Shown here: positions 44,032-51,062 of the stretch, one piece after another
How positions within the stretch are numbered: the stretch's first letter is position 1
How the letters are laid out: each line of letters opens with the position of its first letter
NCBI RefSeq assembly: GCF_014842995.1
Contig: NZ_JACYXL010000003.1
Location: 186,001-250,000 of the forward strand
Source: Rhodanobacter sp. 7MK24
GTDB taxonomy: Bacteria > Pseudomonadota > Gammaproteobacteria > Xanthomonadales > Rhodanobacteraceae
DNA length: 64,000 nt
Direction of reading: 5' to 3'
The notes under the pieces: generated by a model
The model's database searches: none
What the model saw: the letters and a program-made list of their open reading frames with translations, nothing else
Told to the model about the DNA's origin: nothing
Translations under genes and position numbers: made by a program

Positions 44032-44073
44032 CCCTTGCCTCCCGTCCGAGGAGAGGGACGGAGTGAGGGTTGG
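44032..44073. repeat. Family A palindromic repeat (diverged copy)
   Basis: CCCTTGCCTCCCGTCC followed by GAGGAGAGGGACGGAGTGAGGG matches the family A pattern with several changes. It marks one edge of the repeat block between GH29 and GH79. Confidence 0.5.
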
Positions 44074-44150
44074 TTGCTCGCGACAACCTTTCACTTCCGC
44101 GGCCTGGCTCGCCTGCGGCGGCCTTTCGATCGCCTGCCGACGCTCGAGCC

Positions 44151-44178
44151 ACCTTTCTTTGCTGGCCCAAAGAAAGGT
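44151..44178. repeat. 11-bp hairpin of the 44-kb repeat block
   Basis: ACCTTTCTTTG (44151-44161) and CAAAGAAAGGT (44168-44178) pair perfectly with a 6-nt loop. The right arm is followed by a repeat of CCCAAAGAAA. It is similar in design to the hairpin at 44555-44588. Confidence 0.6.
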
Positions 44179-44397
44179 GACCCAAAGAAATGGCCTTGCT
44201 TAATCCGCCGGAATTACAAGCGGGCTGTTTCGAGGATGCTGGAACTACATCCCGCGACACGCCCATTGCCACCGCCATGCCGCGTCGTATCTGGGAGCTG
44301 AGGAACCGAATCTCGCGGCATCCCGCCTTTTCGCTTTGCTTCTGCGCTTTGCTTCTGCGCGCAGGAGCGCGCTGCTCTTCGGGGCCCCTATGCGACG

Positions 44398-44499
44398 GTG
44401 AGGCGTGGACGATCAGGCTGCGCAGCGGGCATCGCCATGGACGGCGATGCCTTTTCGACCGGACAGAATGCCCGGCCGAAAAGCCCGGCCACGCCTCAC
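44398..44499. ncRNA. Candidate structured RNA or palindromic element
   Basis: An 11-bp closing stem, GTGAGGCGTGG (44398-44408) with CCACGCCTCAC (44489-44499), encloses two hairpins. The first is GGCATCGCC/GGCGATGCC (44428-44436 with 44443-44451). The second is CTTTTCG-CCGG/CCGG-CGAAAAG (44451-44462 with 44472-44483). The multibranch fold is far more ordered than expected for intergenic DNA. No promoter is evident. Transcription is not shown, so it may be a cruciform repeat only. Confidence 0.4.
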
Positions 44500-44554
44500 G
44501 CACTCGGAGGGCAGGATGCCCGGAGAGCGCCGCATCGGGGTGGCCTCTCTTTTG

Positions 44555-44588
44555 GTTACTTTTCTCTGGCCACGCAGAGAAAAGTAAC
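44555..44588. terminator. 13-bp hairpin of the 44-kb repeat block
   Basis: GTTACTTTTCTCT (44555-44567) and AGAGAAAAGTAAC (44576-44588) pair perfectly with an 8-nt loop. It lies downstream of the GH79 stop (44773) on the minus strand and could terminate that transcript. Confidence 0.5.
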
Positions 44589-44647
44589 TCGGGTCGCGGC
44601 AGCGGCTCGAAACCGCTTCGTCGCTTGCGAGAAAACAGAAACAAAAA

Positions 44648-44670
44648 CCCCTCTCCCCCAACCCCTCTCC
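44648..44670. repeat. Family A half-copy
   Basis: CCCCTCTCCCCCAACCCCTCTCC repeats the family A arm twice in direct orientation (only key bases given). It marks the other edge of the repeat block. Confidence 0.45.
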
Positions 44671-44772
44671 TCGCTCCCCAAAGCTGGCGCCATCCATGGC
44701 GCCTCTCCGCATGCCCGCAAGCGGTAGAGGGGAGACAAGACCCGGTCTTGCGCAACCGAGCCACGGCGGTCA

Positions 44773-46224
44773 TCACGCCCAGCGCACCCAGGCAGCGCTG
44801 GCTTTGGGCACCGCGATGCGGCACGCACCGCCAGCATCCGCCGACACATGGCCATCCGCCGCAAAACTCACGTCGCGTCGGCTGTCCAGTGCAGGCGCGC
44901 GCAGGCGCATCAATTCGCCCTTCGCGCCATGCGGCAAACCACTCAACGCTACCGAGGCATCGCGCTGCGCGTCCTTGTTGATCATCGCGACCAGCACCGC
45001 ATCGCCCTGCTTCGCGGCGTAGGCCGTGAGGTTGGCGCCACCGGCATCGAGCTGGCCGGGCAGCATCTGCGCACCGGCGAAGCGCTGCGCCAGCGTGATG
45101 CCATGGAACAGCGGTCGCTGCTGGTAGCCCAGAGCGCGGCTGCCCGCGATGGCCGAGTAGCGCGAGGCCTGCGCATCACGCTGCGCCACGATGTCGCCGC
45201 CCGTGGGCGCCTTCGCCACGCGCCCCAGCGAGGTTTCCACCGAGAGCAGCGTACCGCCGTGGAAGTGCATGCCGGCCACGCCGCGCTGCGCCAGTGCCAA
45301 CATGAAATCCGCTCCCCACAGCGCGGAAGCGAACACGTTGCTGGTGCCGTCGCGGCCTCCGTTGTAGTACGAGTTGCCTTCGGAGATGCGGAACGGCAAC
45401 GCGTACTGGTCCGCCACGCGCATGATCTGCTCGACCTCACCGAAGAAACCGGGATCGCCGGCAAGCATGTCCGGGATCGAACCGTTCTCCGCCGCCTCGC
45501 GATAGTAGTGCCGGCTGAGGAAGACGTTCTCCCTGGCGTGGCGCTTCGCGTACTCGATCACCCAGTCGGTGTTCGCGCCGGTGTCCGGCCCGGCGATGGG
45601 CAGACCAGCAGCGTGCAGCACCTTGGCATAAGGTACCCACGCCGCATCGAACTCGGCGTAGTCGTGCTCGTAGTTGTTCGCCTCGTTGCCGATCTGGATC
45701 GACAGCAGTTGATCGCCCACGAGATGTTGCACGGTCTGCGCCAGGTCCAGCGCCATCTCCGGCGAACCAATGCGCAGGTTCACGCCGAACACCAGTTTCC
45801 AGCCGGTGGCGCGCACGAAGCCGGCCAGAGCTTCCAGGCCCTCGGGCTTGAGCACATGCGGCTGCAGCAGTTTGCCGTGTCTGCGCGGGACATAGGTCGG
45901 CATCTTGCCCTTGTAGCCGCCCCACACAGTGTCGTCGCTGGTGTTGCCGCCGATGCGCAGCACGCCGTGCGGGTTCATCTCGCGGAACAGGCGCACCAGG
46001 CCGTGGTTGTCCGCTGCGAAGAAGGTGGGATCGGAAAGTTCCAGCGTCTCGTAGCTGAGGCTGGCGAGGCTGGTGTCGACGCGCCGCCCCGAGCCAGTCA
46101 TGTCCAACGCGAAGCTCGCCTGCGCCGCGGATCCCTCAGCCCCCCAGACCAGGCCATCGCAGGCGGCGGCCAGCGGCAGCAGCGCGGCGGCCTTGAGCAG
46201 GTTGCGGCGTGACTTGTTCACCAT
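44773..46224 (-). CDS. GH79-like beta-glucuronidase, Tat-exported
   Basis: The ATG at 46224 is 10 nt after GAGGAG; a GTG at 46233 is too close to it. The 483-residue protein has a twin-arginine signal (KSRRNLLKAAALLPLAAACDG). The barrel shows VLRIGGNTSDDTVW, acid/base Glu181 in IQIGNEANNY, and nucleophile Glu282 in FRISEGNSYYNGG. A C-terminal beta-sandwich follows (NLTAYAAKQGDAVLVAMINKD). This is the GH79 pattern (beta-glucuronidase, 4-O-methyl-glucuronidase, heparanase). Arabinogalactan-protein or glycosaminoglycan-like uronates are possible targets. It has its own upstream region with a dyad at 46260-46276. Confidence 0.85.
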   Translation of the reverse strand: MVNKSRRNLLKAAALLPLAAACDGLVWGAEGSAAQASFALDMTGSGRRVDTSLASLSYETLELSDPTFFAADNHGLVRLFREMNPHGVLRIGGNTSDDTVWGGYKGKMPTYVPRRHGKLLQPHVLKPEGLEALAGFVRATGWKLVFGVNLRIGSPEMALDLAQTVQHLVGDQLLSIQIGNEANNYEHDYAEFDAAWVPYAKVLHAAGLPIAGPDTGANTDWVIEYAKRHARENVFLSRHYYREAAENGSIPDMLAGDPGFFGEVEQIMRVADQYALPFRISEGNSYYNGGRDGTSNVFASALWGADFMLALAQRGVAGMHFHGGTLLSVETSLGRVAKAPTGGDIVAQRDAQASRYSAIAGSRALGYQQRPLFHGITLAQRFAGAQMLPGQLDAGGANLTAYAAKQGDAVLVAMINKDAQRDASVALSGLPHGAKGELMRLRAPALDSRRDVSFAADGHVSADAGGACRIAVPKASAAWVRWA

Positions 46225-46259
46225 GATCTGCACACTCCTCAGTTTTTTTGCGATCGCGC

Positions 46260-46276
46260 TTGATCGCGTGGATCAA
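46260..46276. promoter_or_regulatory. Operator-like dyad upstream of GH79
   Basis: TTGATC and GATCAA are perfect inverted copies with a 5-bp spacer (GCGTG). A further CTTGATCGCG copy lies at 46321-46330. The position, 36 bp before the GH79 start, fits a repressor site. Confidence 0.4.
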
Positions 46277-46383
46277 ACAACGACCATCCGTGGCGCACTT
46301 CTCGAATCGTTGAGATCATCCTTGATCGCGAAGCTTGAATGGACGGCCATCCTTGGCCGCACTCTCAATGGAAGCGGCCGCGC

Positions 46384-48603
46384 TCATGGCGCGATGCTCG
46401 CCGCCTTCGTGCCGGTGGTTCCACGCAACGCGAGATCACGCGACGAATGGCCCACTTCGACCGTATAGCGGCCGGCATCGATGCGCCAGCGATTCGCGGC
46501 AACGTCGAACACTGCAAAAAGCCGCGGATCGATCGTCGCCGACACGACCGCCTGCTCACCCGGCTTCAGATCAACCTTGTCGAAGCCGGCCAGCCGCCTG
46601 GGCGCTTCACCATCGGCAGTCGGCATGTCGACGTAGACCTGGGGTGTATCCATGCCGGCGCGCGAGCCCATGTTGCGCACCACGAAACTCACCGTCACGC
46701 GCGGCCCCGTGCTCACCTTGAGATCCGAATAGACAAAGCGCGTGTACGAGAGGCCATAGCCGAAGGGAAACAGCGGCTCGAGTTTCTGTCGGTCGAACCA
46801 CTTGTAACCGACCGCCGCTCCTTCGACGTCGTAGTCAACGGAAGCGCCTCCGGCAATGACCGGCCTCGGCAATTGCCGCTCGTCGCGCGGAAAAGTGATG
46901 GGCAAGCGACCGCTGGGATTCACGCGACCGCTCAAGACGTCTGCAATGGCCTCGCCGCCACGCGCACCCGGGTACCACGCTTCCAACACCGCCGCCACGT
47001 TCGGCAACCACGGCATGCGCACCGCGGTGCCGCTTTCCAGCACAACGACGGTATGCGGATTCGCCGCTGCCACCGCGGTGATCAGTGCATCCTGATGCCC
47101 AGGCAAAGACAAGTTTGGCAAGTCGATGCCCTCGGCCTCCCATTGCGTCGCGAACACGATGACCACATCGGCGGACTTCGCTAATGCTGTGGCGCGCGCG
47201 GGATCGTCGCCGTCGACGTAGTCGATGCGCGCCTTACGAAAACGCTGCTGCAGGGCCCGCAGCGGCGATGAAGGGTCGTACACGATCCATGGCGAGGCGC
47301 TGTCGTGCAGATCGGGATGCACCGGCTTGATCGCCGGGCCATGCACCGGCCACACCTGCGCGGAACCGCCGCCGGAAAGCACGCCCACATCGGCGTGGCC
47401 ACCGATCACGGCGATGCGTTGCACATGGGCGTCCAGCGGCAATTGCGCGGCATCGTTCTTCAGCAATACCAGTGCTTGTTCCTCGGCGTCCTGCGACACC
47501 TTGGCATCGGCCTCGAAATCCACCGGCTTCGGCGGCGGCGCATCGAACAACCCATTCGCCAGCATCGAGCGCAGGATGCGCCGCGCCATGTCCTGCAGGC
47601 GGCTCACGGGAATCGTGTGGTCGGCGATGGCGCGCATCAGCGGCGCGCCGAAATTGCCCTTGCCATTGTCATCCCCGGTGAAATCCTCGCCCGAGACCTG
47701 ATCCACCCCGGCCAGCGCGTCCGTCACGCCGTGGTCGCCGCCCCAGTCTGTCATCACCCAGCCCGGGTAGTGCCAGTCGCGCTTGAGCACGTCGTTGAGC
47801 AGGTGCGCGTTCGAACAGTCGTAGATGCCGTTGACCTTGTTGTAGCCGCACATCACCGCGCCAGGGTGGCCCTGCTCGATCGCCAGCTCGAATGCCAGCA
47901 GGTCGGACTCGCGCATCGCGCGCTCCCCGATGTCGGAACTGATCGCGAGGCGGTTCGTCTCCTGCGCATTGAGCGCGAAATGCTTGATGGTGGAGACGAC
48001 GTGCCGGGACTGGATGCCACGGATCTCCGCGCCGTCCATGGTGCCGGCCAGCAGCGGATCCTCGCCGAAGTATTCGAAGGTGCGCCCGTTGCGCGGTTCG
48101 CGCGAAAGATTGATCCCGCCGGCCAGCAGCACGTTGATGCCTTGTGCACGAGCCTCGTCCGCAATCATCCTGCCGCCGGTCTCGGCCAAACGGGGATTCC
48201 ATGTGGCGGCAAGTGCCAAGGTCGACGGCAGTGGCGTGGCATCGCCCGCATTGCCACGCACGCCGGTGGGCCAGCCGCGCGCGTCGAAACCCACCGGATA
48301 ATTGTTCGGGCCAACGCCGGCATCGTTCTGCTGCTGCGCGGGGATACCGTAGGCTGGCAGCGCCGGCACGTAACCAGCCGCGCCGATGCTGCCGGGCGGC
48401 TGCTTCGCCGTGCCGCCCATGAAGTAGCTCTGCACCAGGCCATGCAGCGCTTCCGGCGGCATCTTCTGCACGATGCGCTCTGCGCGCGCATCCGCGTCCG
48501 TGGGCTGCGCCGCCTGCGCCAGCGACGGCATGGGCAGCCACGCCAGCACAAGCGCACCAACGCCGCACCGGAGCAGCGACCGTCGCAAGTGATGCACCGT
48601 CAT
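46384..48603 (-). CDS. GH3 beta-glycosidase
   Basis: The ATG at 48603 follows GGGAG by 8 nt; the longer start at 48639 is unsupported. The 739-residue protein has a signal peptide (CGVGALVLAWLPMPSLAQA). The GH3 N-terminal barrel includes FEYFGEDPLLAG, VVSTIKHFALNAQETNR and the nucleophile Asp286 in WVMTDWGGD. The C-terminal alpha/beta sandwich (ALVLLKNDAAQLPLD ... VVIVFATQWEAEGIDLPNLSLPGHQDALI) and a fibronectin-III-like domain complete a standard three-domain GH3. It likely removes beta-linked glucose, xylose or GlcNAc; GH3 specificity cannot be read from motifs. It follows GH89 copy 2 by 116 bp. Confidence 0.93.
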   Translation of the reverse strand: MTVHHLRRSLLRCGVGALVLAWLPMPSLAQAAQPTDADARAERIVQKMPPEALHGLVQSYFMGGTAKQPPGSIGAAGYVPALPAYGIPAQQQNDAGVGPNNYPVGFDARGWPTGVRGNAGDATPLPSTLALAATWNPRLAETGGRMIADEARAQGINVLLAGGINLSREPRNGRTFEYFGEDPLLAGTMDGAEIRGIQSRHVVSTIKHFALNAQETNRLAISSDIGERAMRESDLLAFELAIEQGHPGAVMCGYNKVNGIYDCSNAHLLNDVLKRDWHYPGWVMTDWGGDHGVTDALAGVDQVSGEDFTGDDNGKGNFGAPLMRAIADHTIPVSRLQDMARRILRSMLANGLFDAPPPKPVDFEADAKVSQDAEEQALVLLKNDAAQLPLDAHVQRIAVIGGHADVGVLSGGGSAQVWPVHGPAIKPVHPDLHDSASPWIVYDPSSPLRALQQRFRKARIDYVDGDDPARATALAKSADVVIVFATQWEAEGIDLPNLSLPGHQDALITAVAAANPHTVVVLESGTAVRMPWLPNVAAVLEAWYPGARGGEAIADVLSGRVNPSGRLPITFPRDERQLPRPVIAGGASVDYDVEGAAVGYKWFDRQKLEPLFPFGYGLSYTRFVYSDLKVSTGPRVTVSFVVRNMGSRAGMDTPQVYVDMPTADGEAPRRLAGFDKVDLKPGEQAVVSATIDPRLFAVFDVAANRWRIDAGRYTVEVGHSSRDLALRGTTGTKAASIAP

Positions 48604-48719
48604 GCAGGCGCTCCCATGCCGGCTCGGCACCTGCGCCATGAAAGGTGCCAGCGTGGCCGTGCTCGCGTGAAGGGGGAATACAGGCTCGACATGCCGCGCA
48701 CACTCCGCATCAGGGAAGC

Positions 48720-51050
48720 CTATTCCGGCGTCTTATCGCGCAAATGGGCGAGGATATTTCCGGCAGCCTCCATGGGGTCCGGGAAGGGTTGCGGCTGATC
48801 CACGGCAGCCGAACGCACCCACTGCTTTTCCCACGCCCGGATGTCGTTGTGTGCTCCGGCAAGGTTTTCGAAGTACATGCGCCAGCGCGGTATGTAATAG
48901 CCGCCGATCAGACCCGACCACATCCTGCTCGAATAGTCGTCGATTTCCCCATTGCGGCCCCAGAGCGTGATGAGCATCTTTGCATCCCGCTCGTCATGGT
49001 CCTTTTCCGACGGGGTCGCCCCATAGGCCCTTGCCGAATCGGCCCAGTTCTTCAACTGCAGATTCGGATGGGAGGCGAGCAGCCTGTCGAGATCCCCGAG
49101 TATCGCGAACGCCCTGTCCGCGGAGGCTCTTCCACGGGAAAAATCATGCGCCTCGTAAAGTTTCGTCGCCTGCTTGATCAGCTGGTCGGCGCGGATTCCT
49201 GCCGCCATGGCAACGACTTCGATGGCATCGTCCCGATAGAGGGGATTTGCCTTCAATCGGCCTGACGCGGCCAGAAAATGCTCCGCCGCCTCGATCACCT
49301 TCTCATCCGGTCTGATGCTGGACCGACTGCTGCCAGGCTCGAGCTGCCAGATGAAACGCGGGTGGTCGACGAACGACCCGTAGCTGCTTTCGATCAGCAG
49401 GTGCCATGCCTTCGCGATGTCGTCGTCCTGGGCTCCGTAGCGCGCGAACGAGTAATTAGCGATCCAGGCATCGAGGTCGATCGGGCCCGACTGCCAGAAC
49501 GTGTCCGAAATCAGCTCATAGATCGCTTCGTTGTTTTCGATGCCCTCGGGCGCCATGCCCAATCCAACGAGATTGCCGCGATTCTTCGATGCAAGCGCAT
49601 CGCTGCCCGCATGAGCGTAGAAGTCGAGAACACCTGTGAACGCGGTCTTGCCTCCCATGTTCGGGATATAGCCGCCGATCCATTGCTTTCCCCAGAACCC
49701 GTCGTAGACATCGCGATCCATGCCGTTGCGCCAGAAGTTGGCGTTGTAATCCATGGCCTCGTCGAGGATGAGCATTTTGTCGTCGGGGACCTCGCTCAGG
49801 AGCGAGCGCAGCGAATCCTTCGTCCACACATCGCGCATGTAGCCGAACATCCAGCCTTGCATCACCCAGACCGCGTCGGGATCGCCATCGCGGATCGAAC
49901 GGTAGATAGCTGCGCCGTAGCGCTTGAGCAGTGCATCCTTCGCAGCTTCCGTGCTGGCCGGTATATGCATTTCATTGAAGCTGTCCGAAAGAAAGAACCG
50001 GACCTTGCCGAATTCGGCTTCCCATTCCTTGATGGTCAACGATCCTATCTTGGAAAAGAGCGGGGAATCGGGCGGGAGAATGTGGTTCCGGTACTGCTTT
50101 GAAAACCCCGCCCATGCCATCGAGGACAGCTTTATCCCGGGATGCAGGCGCTCCAACTGCGTCGGAACAAAGCCAGCGAACCCTTGCGCGACCGGATACA
50201 TCCCCAGCGCCCGTTCGCGGTCCAATATCTTGTGTTCCAGAGCAATCTGGCTCTCGTTCCAATCGGGAGCCAATGGGCCGTCGAGCCCGGCTATGTTTCC
50301 CATCCGCTCCCAGGGAAGGTACGCCGGCCCCGTGTAATAGGCATCGATTTCCTTCTGCGTCAATCCCAGCTTCTTCCAGACCCGCTCGCCGATGGCCTCG
50401 GTAGCGACGAGCGACAGCGGCATGTTGACCCCATGCAAGGCCATCCAGTCGATTTCCCGCTGCCAGCGATCCCAGGTCCAGTAGGGCATCGTGTAACCAT
50501 AGGTCACGACGTTGAGATAGTAGCGATAGCGATACGGCGAGCTCTCGCGCTCGAGTGCTGCGTCCGGCCAGCCATGCGCGAGGTCGAGTCGATTCCCTGA
50601 CCAGCTCGCGATGCCGAGATGATTGCGCTTGATGTACTGGTAGAACCCGCTGCATAACGCCACGGCGGATGACCCGTGCACCGTGAGGCGGCCTTTGGTC
50701 GCCTCATATTCGAAGACGTCGTTCTGATCCGCGCTCTTGATCAGGTCAAGCTGCACATTCCGCAATGCCTCCTGCCCGAACTCCCGCGCGATGACACCTT
50801 GCGCCTCGAGCACTGCTGCATCCTGTGCCGGAGCGAGTTTGGCTGCCGCACGAGGAACGTGATCGTCATTCCCTGCGGCTTCCCATGCGCGCGTAGGCGG
50901 CACGAAACCAAAGAACAGTGCACAGGCCAAGGCCAACGCCGGTGCCAAAGCGACGCCGGCAAAGCGATGCAGCATTGCAGATCGCGGATGTGTCGGCTGC
51001 TCATCACCTCCTCGCCCAGTCAGCAAATACCTTCGCTTTGGCTTGAGCAT
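48720..51050 (-). CDS. GH89 alpha-N-acetylglucosaminidase (copy 2)
   Basis: From the ATG at 51050 the product has 776 residues; an internal ATG at 50975 gives a cleaner signal peptide (FAGVALAPALALACALFFGFV), so the start is uncertain. The NAGLU order is complete: VFEYEATKGRLTVHGSSAVALCSGFYQYIK, YYLNVVTYGYTMPYWTWDRWQREIDWMALHGVNMPL, FFLSDSFNEMHIP (candidate acid/base Glu), GLGMAPEGIENN (candidate nucleophile Glu) and the helical C-domain. It is closer to the canonical NAGLU pattern than copy 1. It sits 12 bp after the GH36-like gene. Its base composition is slightly less GC-rich than its neighbours. Confidence 0.92.
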   Translation of the reverse strand: MLKPKRRYLLTGRGGDEQPTHPRSAMLHRFAGVALAPALALACALFFGFVPPTRAWEAAGNDDHVPRAAAKLAPAQDAAVLEAQGVIAREFGQEALRNVQLDLIKSADQNDVFEYEATKGRLTVHGSSAVALCSGFYQYIKRNHLGIASWSGNRLDLAHGWPDAALERESSPYRYRYYLNVVTYGYTMPYWTWDRWQREIDWMALHGVNMPLSLVATEAIGERVWKKLGLTQKEIDAYYTGPAYLPWERMGNIAGLDGPLAPDWNESQIALEHKILDRERALGMYPVAQGFAGFVPTQLERLHPGIKLSSMAWAGFSKQYRNHILPPDSPLFSKIGSLTIKEWEAEFGKVRFFLSDSFNEMHIPASTEAAKDALLKRYGAAIYRSIRDGDPDAVWVMQGWMFGYMRDVWTKDSLRSLLSEVPDDKMLILDEAMDYNANFWRNGMDRDVYDGFWGKQWIGGYIPNMGGKTAFTGVLDFYAHAGSDALASKNRGNLVGLGMAPEGIENNEAIYELISDTFWQSGPIDLDAWIANYSFARYGAQDDDIAKAWHLLIESSYGSFVDHPRFIWQLEPGSSRSSIRPDEKVIEAAEHFLAASGRLKANPLYRDDAIEVVAMAAGIRADQLIKQATKLYEAHDFSRGRASADRAFAILGDLDRLLASHPNLQLKNWADSARAYGATPSEKDHDERDAKMLITLWGRNGEIDDYSSRMWSGLIGGYYIPRWRMYFENLAGAHNDIRAWEKQWVRSAAVDQPQPFPDPMEAAGNILAHLRDKTPE

Positions 51051-51062
51051 GGCTGGCGCCCT

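Noticed and set aside
44190-44981. Several open frames of 60-260 codons in the GH29-GH79 gap
   Set aside because: They translate hairpins and repeat arms, overlap each other on both strands and have no ribosome-binding sites; treated as repeat DNA.
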